Source: Zygnema circumcarinatum (Eukaryota; Streptophyta; Zygnematophyceae; Zygnematales; Zygnemataceae). Taken from it: a stretch of 64,000 nucleotides of DNA. The DNA lies in NCBI GenBank assembly GCA_037447605.1, contig CM074804.1:605827-669826 (forward strand), written 5' to 3'. Position 1 is the stretch's first letter. Every line of letters begins with the position of its first letter. The position numbers and the translations under genes are program-made. This document shows positions 1 through 10,950 of the stretch, in pieces. Under the pieces are notes generated by a model, which worked only from the letters and a program-made list of their open reading frames with translations, was not told the DNA's origin and did not search any database.

Positions 1-679
1 CCGCCTAAACATTCAAAGCATTTACGATTAGGGTTAGAATGAGGGTTACAATTAGGGTTAGAATTAAGGTTCCCACCACTTAGACGAGCAGCAGAAGAAG
101 CAGCTTCTTTTTGTCTCCGCCGTCGACCGCAGAGAGAGAAAGAGACCGCGCCGCCTCCTGCCCAACGGAAAGGAACGGAGGCGTGCATGGAACGGTCGAG
201 ACAGTTCTAAACGGTCACATTTTCTAAATTCACATCTAACGCGCTTCATGTCAGTTGTTTGAGTGAACTGGTTCCACGTGATTGAGGGTGGAAGTGCCAT
301 CCTTAGGTAGTGTGGCAACGCAATGGGAATTTGTCAATTACTGAAGTCTTAGCTTCTTTCTTTTGTGATTTGGTCCTTTGCGCCCAGTTTACGATGCATG
401 TCATTTCGATTTGTAACAGAACCATCCCTCCAAGTGAAGTCCGGGTTTGCTTAAAGAGAAAATATCTAAACTACTCACCCATCCGCTCCTCAAATATTTT
501 GCAATTCTATACAAGTAGAATGAGGAGATAGTTGGAACAAACTTCAGCAGATAGTGGAAATCAATAAGACCCTTGCTTATCATGGTTTAAACTTAATTTA
601 CCGCAGACAAACCGATTGGAATACACAGTTTGGAAGGTTTTCGAATTCAAGTACCCGGCCATCATCCAAAATTGTGTAG
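1..679. other. No gene recognised; TTAGGG-like words and a repeat fragment
   Basis: No convincing coding exon was seen. Bases 28-66 hold several dispersed TTAGGGTTA-like words separated by other sequence, which is not a telomere array. Bases about 325-395 resemble part of the dispersed ~130-bp element found in full at 2440-2560, sharing the run around TTTGGTCCTTTGCGCCCAGTT. That copy is truncated. Confidence 0.4.
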
Positions 680-1335
680 GACTATGGATAGCAAACATCG
701 CCGGGCCTGCAGGATATAAGCGCTTGAAGCAGGCGATTAACCCGCTCTACAAATCGTGACGAGGGATGATTGCCAGCAGTGTCCTCTCGCCGCGGAAGAA
801 TCTTCAAGACTGCCTCAACGGAATCTGCGAGTCCGTTTGCGTTCATTCGCAGTCGCACCAACCATGTTTCTCCAAACTCTCCCAGACCAATCCGGTCCAC
901 CAGTGTGATTTTCCTTGCAGATGTTTCGTCAGTCTAAAAGGCATCAGCAGAATCGCTTGGAGCCCCCGCCATGGTCCATTTCTCAGATGTAGAGACTCCT
1001 CCCTCGCCAATTTTAGTGTCTTGCTGCCGTTCTCCTCCGTTCGTCACAAAAATCCTTTCGAAAACCTCTTCACGAGCTGGCAGAGCTTTTAGATCGTCAA
1101 TAAGGCTTTCCAAGGTTGCCCTTGGAGACCTCAGTCCTACCTTGCAGAAAGTTCCGAGATGTATATAACCAGCCACCTCCTGCTTCAAAGCTCCACCACA
1201 AATGGCCCCTCCAGCGCCCCTCTCCACCCGAGGGTAATTCTGCGATCCCCAAGGGAGGCGAGACGGCCATGCAGCGCCCGAGAAGCTTCCAGCGCCGCCA
1301 TGGCGGCCGCTTCCATGTCCCTTCAATGCATGCAA
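680..1335 (-). CDS. Partial protein-kinase-like gene (glycine-loop exon)
   Basis: The stretch from 933 down to about 700 reads as one open exon. It contains GLGEFGETW followed by VEAVLKILPRRE and a helical ERVNRLLQAL. This resembles the glycine-rich loop (GxGxFG), the VAxK strand and the start of helix C in a protein-kinase N-lobe. An in-frame TAG at 936-934 lies directly upstream but is the end of CCTTTTAG, a plausible splice acceptor, so the exon probably starts at 933. A further open stretch in the same frame runs from 1335 to 937 and may hold an earlier exon. No HRD or DFG motif was found downstream on this strand, so the gene is partial, a fragment, or cut by the window edge. The kinase call rests on this one exon. 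Confidence 0.35.
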
Positions 1336-1869
1336 AGCAGACGCAGGCCTCTGTCCGGCGGCCTTTGGAGAAAGTTTTTTTGCTCCTCTATGGCCAGCTC
1401 AAAGAAGGGGAGCATATGCTCCAATAGGCGTTCGTCACGTGGCATTCTTGGCCAATATGGCTCGAAAATTTCATTTTCGCAGAGGGAGAGAGGGAGGGCC
1501 TTGATTGGGAAGGGAAGGGCCACTTTTGTACTTTTATTCAAATTTAAATTATTGGGAAAGTTGGTCGTCATCGTGAAAACAAACGCTTCACGCGTGGTTT
1601 CATCGCATGCATGCTCGTACAATAATCAGACCGGTTTGTTGACGTGAAAATCCATTAGAGCAGTCTATGAGCGCTGGGAAATATAGAACCAACAGGTGAA
1701 TTTTGAGTAATAAGCAAATCCGAGAGGGGGGGGCTTATTTCCGGAGAGAGAGAGTGGTCTTTTGTTGATAGAGAGAGGAGTGGCTTTTGCGTTGTTGGTT
1801 TTTTGGCTTTGTTGGTTTTCGCTCGTGATTTTGGAGGCAGAAGAAGTGTTTGTTGATAGCCACATGACA

Positions 1870-1980
1870 ATGACTGCAACCATTGGATCCAATGGTTGGT
1901 TGGATCGGGAATGAACGGTTTGCAAATCGCATCCATTCCAATGGTTGGTCCAACCCATGGCCCGTCCAACCCATGGCCCG
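1870..1980. repeat. CCAATGG-word repeat cluster
   Basis: The stretch contains repeated CCATTGG, CCAATGG, TGGTTGG and CCCATGGCCCG words in both orientations. Similar clusters lie at 6622-6785, 53430-53680 and 54540-54690. No coding potential was recognised. Confidence 0.6.
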
Positions 1981-2316
1981 AAATGTTTTCGGCTGCCGTG
2001 TCCGTCCGCGATTGGGCGAGCGTCGGCTGGGCAGCTGAGATTCTTTCTGTTCCTCCCCCGCTGCGAGTACTGCCAGGTGCAGCCCCCCTTCGTCACATCA
2101 GGTCTCGTCACGTCACGCATACCGTACGCAATCATCCTCACGGTGGTGGCGCCACCAGTATATCCGTACAGTTTGATCCACATTGCAGATGAGGTAGGCG
2201 CATGGCCTGCCGGTTTGGATCACACCTTTCTTCTCCGAGCAGCACGCGGCCAAACTTGAGCTGCCCGGACGACGCTCGCGCAATCGCTGACGGACACGTT
2301 AGCCGAAAACATTTCA
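1980..2316. repeat. Foldback (inverted-repeat) element
   Basis: The segment 1980-2038 is nearly the reverse complement of 2258-2316. Both arms contain GAAATGTTTTCGGCT followed by CGTGTCCGTC, GATTG and GCGAGCGTCG. The spacer is about 220 bp and has no recognisable gene. The structure would form a long hairpin and resembles a foldback or MITE-type non-autonomous element. No transposase is visible nearby. Confidence 0.65.
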
Positions 2317-2439
2317 GAGCTGTCCGCGGTCCGCAATTTAGGGGAAAAGTTAGGGTTTTGTCCAATCTATTAATCGTTGGAACTAACGTCGAGAATGCGC
2401 GGTTGCTTCTAGGGCTGCGTTGTTGAGCCGAGGCTTGAT

Positions 2440-2560
2440 TTTCCGCTCTTAGCTTTTTCTTTTGTGCTTAGGTCCTTTGCGACCAGTTCCTCGTGGTTCC
2501 CCATACTGCTTTTGTCCATGTACATTTGATGGCCTCGCCATCGAGAGTTTAATGAAACTT
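2440..2560 (-). repeat. Dispersed ~130-bp element, copy 1
   Basis: This matches the reverse complement of 10746-10876 along its length, including GTCCTTTGCGACCAGT, TTTTGTCCATGTACATTTGA and the small hairpin GATGGCCTCGCCATC. A third copy lies at 58395-58515, and a fragment at about 325-395. The unit is short and non-coding, so it is probably a non-autonomous mobile element. Confidence 0.65.
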
Positions 2561-3338
2561 CCTTCGTGTATTGCGAGCGAAACATGTCATGGTTGCGAAA
2601 GAAACACAGCTTGACTTCCCCTCAAAGCGAAGCTGCGCCCAATAATGAATCCTACCTACAAATGCAACCCAAAAATGAGTTTTAAAATGAAACAAATATG
2701 AACTAATCTGGAATCCAAACATCCACAATGGCACACCTGGATACACAAGGCATCCACATGAAGTGTGTGTGCAAGCAAAAGCTAGAGGGGCTCGGGAATT
2801 AAAAGTTTCATCTGCCATTTGACCACGGGTTGCACATGCTGCTTTTTTAGTGGCAAGCATAGCAGTCAAAGGTATGGATTAAGATGCATACTACGAAATA
2901 TTTTCCTTTGAAAAGCACTAAATGAGGTGAGACACCATTCACATCGAGATGGATTGAACAGATGCCAAGGTGCCAGCCATGGCCACCATCTGCCAGTGCA
3001 TGGACACAGCTATTGTCAGTCAGTCTGCAGCTTTTGATTGGCTGGTTCATGGGAGCAAGTTAACAGGTGATTGACATATTTGCGACCCCTTCCAAGATTG
3101 GGAAGGTTGAATTAAGGACGAAGGTCAACAACAGTACATTTAATCAAAGCTACCAACCCAGTCCATGCCACACTCTGAAGCAGAGCCATCAGAAGATGTG
3201 CGCATAGCATGTGATATGAGAACAAGGAAAAATCAGAATAGGTATGTGTCTCCTCTTGGCCAGCCCCCACTATAAAAATTTCAGAAAAGCCATGGATAGG
3301 CCTTCTTTCCAGGCGAAAGAACTGCCTCCAAACGAAAG
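2561..3338. other. Intergenic stretch without recognised gene
   Basis: No exon with family resemblance was seen on either strand. This is the 3' flank of the acyltransferase gene. Confidence 0.4.
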
Positions 3339-3518
3339 TTACATCTTTGCAGCTTCCACCAGGACTTCACGGAGGACCTCTCCAATCCTGCTTATTTTGG
3401 CTCTCGAGAAGAGAGGTGCAGCGTAGATAAGCTGGAGGTGAAGATCTCCACCCTGCAGAATGAGAAGGACCAATCAGGATCTATTCTTCTTTCTCTTCAC
3501 AGAAAGAAACTACCAATG

Positions 3519-3549
<31 letters not shown>

Positions 3550-6250
3550 AGAGAGCAAGCGAGAGGAGGAAGATAATGCGAAAGAAAAATACCTGAACAG
3601 GTTAACGACAAAATTACATCATGCTACACTAATAAAGAAGAAATGTAGGCACCTGCATGTTGTCCCCCATGGCGATGCAGGGACCGATTCCATGCATAGA
3701 GATGCATGGCCCGTCAAAATCAAGAATTTTAATGCATTTTGTTGTAAAATTAACAGAGTGTGGAGCATCCGTCATTGCCGAAAAGAGAGATGTCCGGAGA
3801 GAAGCTTCGGGCGTAATAGTTGGGTGACTCAAAACCTGCACATGAAGAAAATCAAGCCTTTTGTTGCATGTACAAGTGAAGGTCAACATGAACAGCCAGC
3901 CATACAATAAATAACAATGGGCAATTTGCTTGTAGAAGCTGCGTACCGTGGAAAAAAGTTTATCGAGGACTGACATGTCCTTGAATATCGTCTGCTTGGC
4001 CACATTCTCTTCAGCTGCAGTTGAAAAGTGGCGCGCCATTTCCCAAAAGAGTGTGCTTTCATTGACATTGTAGCACATTGGCAATCCCAAAGTGTAACTT
4101 CCAACAGCTTTCTCCCCCAATGGCGGTTCGACAAGCGCACGAACATTCGTTAAACTGTAGGTGTAGCACATGGAGCCAGTAGACAGTCACCGTCAAACCA
4201 CATTCAAATAAAGAGACATAACGATTGTTTCAAACGAACAGAAGTTGAAAAATTGAACAGATGTACGACAATTGCGTTGAATTAAGAGCAGCATGAAAGG
4301 ATCATTCAGTCTAATTCTGCAGAAGCATTGAAGGCTTAAAGGTTTAGACTTTTCCAGGTTCGGAAAAACCAAACCGGTTGCACGAACCTTGTCAGCTGGA
4401 ATTCTTCCCTGGTGTTTGAGAGGCCTTTGACCTTTGCCACCGCTGAGAGCATTCCCGCACACTCCATGCCGAACACAGAGCAGTTGTGCTGAGCACAGGC
4501 CTTAACTAGCTCTTTGGTGACTGCAGACAAAAGCCACCAATCTCATAAAAATACAACCTAGAAGCACACGCAAGTTGTCAGGGAATCAGCGAACACAGAT
4601 GAGGAAGAAGAGCGACTTCACAGTAGGAGATGATGTTTACCATGAGTTCCAAGCCGGACTTCCACATATTCCGTGTGAAAATGGTTCTTGCGATGGTCGG
4701 AGCAGCCAGGCTCAAACGGCAGCAGAGCCGCTTTCATGGCATGGCGAACATACCCAACCGTGTCCAATGCCTTCGAAATGAAGCTCTTCCCTTTGATATC
4801 CTTCGGGAGCATCTCGAGGAGAGGTTCAGGCAGTTCCAGGCTGCATTCGAAATGACAAGAGTCAGACATTGGTTAAGATTCTTGTTACGGCATCGAGAAG
4901 CCGGGGCACAAAAGGAAAGGTGAACTAACTGATTATGTTTCAAGTTATACTGGGAAACTTCTCAATGTGAGAAGACGTGCACCTTGCAGGCTGTTTGACG
5001 GAAGGGTGGCCAGCAATGGCAGCATCCAGATTCGAGAGGAGGGTCTCCCCAACCACCACAGCACTGCGTCGATCAAATGAGCTGCCATAGAGGCGGAGGA
5101 TGAGGAAGGTAGTGTTTGGCTGGCTGTATGTGTGAATCTGCAGAAACGCATGAGCAGGTGCAAGAGATGATCCTTCGTCATCTATCTCCGCAATGCTGCA
5201 ACGATGATAGGTTCGGCGTAGCAGCTGAAACTGAGCATGTGAATTCTCCTACTGAACAGAAACTGCCAGTCCAATGGAGTTACATATGCTCCTAATAGAC
5301 TAGATATCGGCATAATCAGGACCTCCAAAGTAGCTGTTGGATTGTGCCTTACCTCAGCAACAGACGCCCCGTGCTCTAGTTCTGCAAACTGAGAGTTGAG
5401 TTCCCTCTCCACTATGAGGTGAAGTTCTGACAAATCCTTTTGATTTGCATGCGAGCCTTCGGCCAGAGGCCATGGGCAAGCGGTTACTGCTCCCGCCCAT
5501 GGCCCCTCCTTCAGGACATACTCGTACTTGTCTTTACCCTTCTTCACAACCTTTGCACCAAGAAACGGAATCTCCTTCGCAGTGGCGGCAGCTGCTTCTT
5601 CCACCTGCAAATATAAACATGTTAACCTTCAAATCTACAGGATTTCACACTCTTGTGACACAATTTTTTCGACAAAAGTTGGAATACATCAGGAACTCGG
5701 TCGGAAGCCTCTTTCTCATGGATGATGTAAATGCCGTTCTATATCACATAACATCAAAATCAGCTCGCATAACGTTGCACGTGATCAAGGTGAGCGAGAA
5801 AAAACGGGTGCAACACTGGCGTTGCAACAGAAGTTTGTTGTCGATGTCACTAAAAATGTATGAGAAGCTACTGCCATTGAACCATAAACTGATATGATGC
5901 CTGATGTCTGTAAGTTTATAAAGGACAACACTACTTACACTAGACGGAAAATAGCGAGCAAAATATGAATCTCTCACGTATAGAAACCAAAACTGTGCAA
6001 TTCAAACTGGGCAGGGTTCGGATGCAGTCAGAGTTACGAAAACTTTGAGTGGAGTTTTCCTCAAACAAGCATTTCAGAACTCCCCGAAACGAAATACCAA
6101 AACTGCCAGATTTTTGCAAACCTTCATCCTATCAACTGGCCCTTCAATAGCAAATCCTTGCACGGAGATGCCTGTGCCCAACTCCATGGCCCGTGCCCAT
6201 AGCTCCTCTGCGCCGTTCAATGCACGACTCAAGACGCGTCCCTCAGCCAT
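3339..6250 (-). CDS. Condensation-fold acyltransferase family protein with altered HHxxxD motif
   Basis: Eight exons join in phase to about 465 aa: 6250-6098, 5604-5353, 5137-4983, 4840-4641, 4520-4388, 4154-3947, 3835-3653 and 3452-3339. The order of conserved blocks fits the chloramphenicol-acetyltransferase / condensation-domain fold of PapA5-like and alcohol-acyltransferase-like enzymes. Visible blocks are RVLSRALNGAEELW near the N-terminus, EIPFLGAKVV (position of rHPxLRa), LTNVRALVEPPLGEKAVGSY, FWEMARHFS, GIGPCIAMGDN and the C-terminal strand DLHLQLIYAAPLFSR. Where the family normally has catalytic HHxxxD the protein reads LRLYGSSFDRRS, so both histidines appear replaced while the aspartate remains. 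An in-frame ATG also exists at 6304. The exon structure is intact, so the gene looks maintained. Acyl donor, acceptor and location are unknown. Residual transferase activity or a non-catalytic role are both possible. Confidence 0.6.
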
Positions 6251-6621
6251 TCTTGCAGATAACCTTCCTCTCGTTCCCTCCTCTCCGTCAGGATAGAACC
6301 TCACTCGACTCTCCAGGAAAACGTTCCCTTCCCCTTCCCCTCACCCTCCTCTATCTCTCTCTGTCCCTCGCTTTACCTTGTCTGCTGCATCTTTCTTGCC
6401 GCTGAAGCTCCCTGTGCTCTATATAGCGCCTCCTCCATGGTCGGCCGCCCTCCCTCCCTCCCTCCCATACGTCCCCGCGTCCTCCAAGACGGGCGCCAGT
6501 TGATGCATTGGAAACGCCTTCCTGCAAGGGAGCCTCCGGCCCTCCGCCTCCGCCTGCACCGTACAATGTACGGAGCATCGAAAACTGACCACCTCACAGG
6601 TCGAACCGTTCTTGAAGAAGC

Positions 6622-6785
6622 CAATGGTTGTCTGGCCAATGGATTTTAACCATCGCCAATGGTTGGCAATAACTGGCAAAGCAATGGTTGGCAATCAATG
6701 GCCGGATACGCCACCAATGGTTGCGACCATTGGCAATGGCTGGCGCGTCCGGCAACCGATGGTTGCAACCATTGGCACTGAATTG
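6622..6785. repeat. CCAATGG-word repeat cluster
   Basis: The stretch is dense in GCCAATGG, GGTTGGCAA and CCATTGGCA words in both orientations. It follows CACAGGTCGAACCGTTC at about 6596-6612. A similar AGGTCGAACC motif flanks other copies, for example near 24960 and, reversed, near 58068, so it may mark one end of a mobile element. Confidence 0.55.
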
Positions 6786-7142
6786 CCTGTCAACTACGTG
6801 TCGACAAAAGTGTTTTTGTTGACAAAACCACCACTCCTTTCAAGGGGGCGCTTGCTGCTTAGTAAAGCGGCGCTAGTCGTTGGCAGCTTCACAATATTTT
6901 CGCCCAATATTTGCCGAAACCATGGCGAAAATATTGGGGGGGTCTACTGTAGAGTTACCCTTCCTAATAATGTACTGTACAAAAACGCAAAAAACAGCCA
7001 AGATTCGCATCGCTTCCATGACACCAGCAAGTGAAACAGCTGTTATGCACAACAATTTACATCGTTACATCCTGAAAGGAATGTACGAAGTGCAAGTCCG
7101 CATCATCTCGTGGAATACTCAATCCTTTTAGTCTGCCACTGC

Positions 7143-7885
<743 letters not shown>

Positions 7886-8033
7886 ACTGATATAGAATAA
7901 ACAGAATTTTTTTGCGCAAGTTGGAGAATAACTATTGCTGCACAACACCCATACAAGCCATGTCATCCAATTATGTAACTGTGTTCTTGCTCCTGAAGTC
8001 CAAAACTCGATAACAGTTTTTGAAGTGGCAAAC

Positions 8034-8120
8034 CTTTCAGCTCTAGTATCTGGTTGTGTAGTGCACGCCGTTCACTTGATTCAGCAACAAATTGCCGATG
8101 AAGGTCCGCAATTTGAGATT
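8034..8120 (-). pseudogene. Orphan kinesin-14 neck exon
   Basis: One clean exon lies between a TTGCAG acceptor and an AAAG|GTTTGC donor. It encodes ESSERRALHNQILELK. The words RRxLHNxILELKG match the neck that precedes NIRVFCRVRP in C-terminal-motor (kinesin-14) proteins, and the phase 1 split at Lys/Gly fits that junction. No motor-domain exon follows on this strand, since the next sequence is the ubiquitin array. The exon therefore looks like a captured or stranded fragment. The family call rests on this short motif. Confidence 0.5.
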
Positions 8121-8497
8121 CTGCAAGCGTTACAACAGAAGCCAAGCACCTAGGAAATGAAAACGCCAGCAGGAGTAACTAGTACTTAGTATTCGTCAGA
8201 TATAACAGACATTTTGATGGAAAATTGAAACTTTTTGGGTTACATCAATAGCAGTAAGTATCTGCTTCCATCTTACCTAGTTGCTTTATGGCTTTCTATT
8301 TGTTTGTTCAGCCTTTTGGAGGCCTGCATTATTGAGAAAATTTGGCTTTTTGATAGGCTCTGGCAAGGATGAGGAGAAAAAAGAGTTGTCGGCAAGGGGA
8401 AGAGGGAGGGGGGGGAGTGGAGGTCGAGGAATTGGTAGAAGTGCAAAGAGTGGAGCAGCAGAATTCGTGGAAGCAGAAGCAGAAGCAGAAAGAGACG

Positions 8498-8610
8498 AAG
8501 AAGAAGAAGAAGAAGAAGAAGAAGAAGAAGAAGAAGAAGAAGAAGAAGAAGAAGAAGAAGAAGAAGAAGAAGAAGAAGAAGAAGAAGAAGAAGAAGAAGA
8601 AGACGAAGAA
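8498..8610 (+). repeat. (GAA)n microsatellite
   Basis: An almost uninterrupted GAA run of more than 30 units reads as poly-Glu on the plus strand. It lies in the left arm of the palindrome. Confidence 0.95.
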
Positions 8611-9239
8611 GAAGCAAAAGAAGAAAAGGAAGAAGAAGCAAAAGCTCCGCCAACTGTCAGAAATCGTTGAAGGACGAGGAAAGATAAAGTCTTCAATCTT
8701 TTTTCTCCAACGGAACGGATTATTTCCCCCCTTTCAATAGAAAGGGGGAAAATTTCATTATCCGATAAACAAAAATCCAATTAAAATGTAACTACTTCGA
8801 TATTTAACTCACAAGTAATCATGAAATGTATGTATGTGTCTTGAGGAGTACAATGTAGTTTGTTTTCAAGCTTTTGTACTGAATTAATGCCATTTGTTTC
8901 AATTTTTCTTGCGTCAGTCTCACTCCGTTCTGCTAGACCATTCCCTTGCGTTATCTGAGTGAGACTGACGCAAGAAAAATTGAAACGAATGGCACCAATT
9001 CAGTACAAAAGCTTGAAGAGAAACTACATCGGCTACAAAAAGACTTTGAGGTTTGTACTCCTCCTCGAGACACATACATACACTTCATGATTACTTGTGA
9101 GTTAAATACCGAAATAGTTACATTTTAATTGGATTTTTGTTTATCGGATAATGAAATTTTAATCCGTTTCGTTGGAGAAGAAAGATTGAAGACCTTACCT
9201 TTCCTCGTCCTCCAACGATTTCTGACAATTGACGGAATT

Positions 9240-9330
9240 TCTGCTTCTTCTTCCTCTTCTTCTTCTGCTTCTTCTTTGTCTTCTTCTTCTTCTTCTTCTT
9301 CTTCTTCTTCTTCTTCTTCTTCGTCTCCTT
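9240..9330 (-). repeat. (TTC/CTT)n microsatellite
   Basis: This is a shorter, interrupted counterpart of the GAA run in the right arm of the palindrome. It reads as Glu-rich on the minus strand. Confidence 0.9.
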
Positions 9331-10745
9331 CTGCTTCTGCTTCTGCTTTTGCTTCTGCTTCCACGAATTCTGCTGCTCCACTCTTTGCACTTTTACCAAT
9401 TCCTCGACCTCCACTCCCCCCCCTCCCTCTTCCCCTTGCCGACAACTCCTCCTTCTCCTCATCTTTGCCAGAGTCTATCAAAAAGCCAGATTTAAAATAA
9501 GCAAAACATAGTAATTTTTCAATGCAAGCTCTGAGTGAAGCACAAGCTATAATATTTCTAAGATACGGTTGTTGTATTACGCAAGAATAATCTGAATTGA
9601 GTTATGAATTTCTTCAGCGAATGCATGCATGCTCGACGATAAAAGTTAAGTTCAGTGTTAACCGATGAAAGCATGACTGTAACTAAAAATACGGTATGCT
9701 GGAAACATACTTTGTTAAGAGGTTCATTTCTTAGGATGTGTCCACATTCCTGCAAAAGACATAGCAACTAACGTTAAAAAGATGAAACTGTAGGAAAAAA
9801 AATGGATTTCAATAAATTTTAAGAAACTTGATTTGCCTCTGGAGAGGAAAATAACCATGTTCTGAGCAGCATTGGGATACTTTGCACCGATCTTATTACA
9901 ATGCGTATTCGCTCTTGCCTCGTTCTAAGAATACAAAAAAAATTGATAACATTATCTTCAAGATTACACTCGAGAAACAGCAGAACATTGCATAGTGTAA
10001 GAGATAAGTGTTGGTATTGAGTCGCTAACAAAAATCCTTATAAGACCCTCCGCGATTATCTCAGTGTTCTCCTCCGTCATCCCTTCCATCTCAGCGATTG
10101 CCTGCACATATAACGCAAACACATCAATTCTACGCCAGTTCTGTATTCAATACAGGTTAATTCGCCTCCAACACAAAGAAAATAGATTCTGCTGGCGGCC
10201 AGGCTATGTATTCAATAAGGTGGACTGCACCAGTGCTCGACGGTGGTTTAGAATTATTTTTGAAATTGCAAGCGGTCAAGCATGGGAGTTTCTTCACCTT
10301 CTTGTTTGCTTGATGTAATTCATTGAATCGGATAATTTCAGCTTCGCTGAAATTATGAGATTTATCTCCAGCATTGATTCCTCCTGTTTGAGACCTGCAG
10401 ACAAACACGCAAGGGCAAGAGCAATCAGCAAATTTTTTCACCTTCCGCAAATTAGAGAATCCTCAACAGTACCAAACTCTGATTGAGCTTGCTTTCCGAC
10501 TAACGGAAGAAAGGTAAAAATCTGCAATGTCAAGGGAAGCAGCATACATGGCGACGTTCTTGGACTGATTCTCGAAGGTGCCTGCCGGCACTCTGCGCCT
10601 TCGGTGCTTGCAGCCCTTGGAGCAGCCTCCCTCTCGACCGCCTCCCTCGCAGCGGCAGCAGCAGCAGCAGCGCCTTGCACGGCAAATATACCCTTTGGCG
10701 CGGAAACGAGCGCGCTCGGCGGGTTCAATTTTTTCACGCGCCAAG

Positions 10746-10876
10746 GGGAGAAGAATTTCATTGAACTCGCGATGGCGAGGCCATCAAATGTACATGGACA
10801 AAAGCAAAATGTGGAACCACGAGGGACTGGTCGCAAAGGACCGAAACACAATAAAACGAAGCTAGAGCGGAAACTA
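10746..10876 (+). repeat. Dispersed ~130-bp element, copy 2, inserted in a DMC1-like promoter
   Basis: This is a full-length match to the reverse complement of 2440-2560. In the sister promoters at 22895-22925 and 27875-27900 the text runs from TTGGGCGCG straight into CGAAAAAATTGAACCCGCC. Here those parts are separated by this element, which marks it as an insertion. Flanking CTTGG(G)CG words may be a target-site duplication. Confidence 0.7.
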
Positions 10877-10950
10877 CGCCCAAGCGCCCAAGCGCCCAAG
10901 CGCCCAAGCGCCCAAGCGCCCAAGCGCCCAAGCGCCCAAGCGCCCAAGCG
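10877..10950. repeat. 8-bp tandem repeat (GCGCCCAA)n
   Basis: About nine units of GCGCCCAA stand in tandem. The sister DMC1 promoters carry only one such word (TTGGGCGCG), so the repeat expanded in this copy only, next to the inserted element. Confidence 0.9.

Larger units (their letters stand above)
8338..9494. repeat. Large imperfect palindrome with GAA/TTC tracts in both arms
   Basis: The left arm (8338-8925) is matched by the reverse complement of the right arm (8957-9494) along most of its length, with a 31-bp spacer at 8926-8956. The inner ends are GCGTCAGTCTCACTC and GAGTGAGACTGACGC. Each arm carries a triplet run: GAA at about 8498-8610 and CTT at about 9240-9325, the left one longer. 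Each arm also carries the same RG-rich and acidic coding-like segment (for example GRGRGGSGGRGIG). Read on the minus strand, the right arm continues the degenerate DMC1-like copy above 9494. The arms are homologous to 26030-26360. Confidence 0.85.

Noticed and set aside
1-70. Telomere or chromosome end
   Set aside because: The TTAGGG-like words are few and separated by unrelated sequence, and the plant telomere unit would be TTTAGGG in tandem.
8273-8780. Poly-Leu, poly-Ser, poly-Lys and poly-Glu frames
   Set aside because: They are translations of one GAA microsatellite in different frames.
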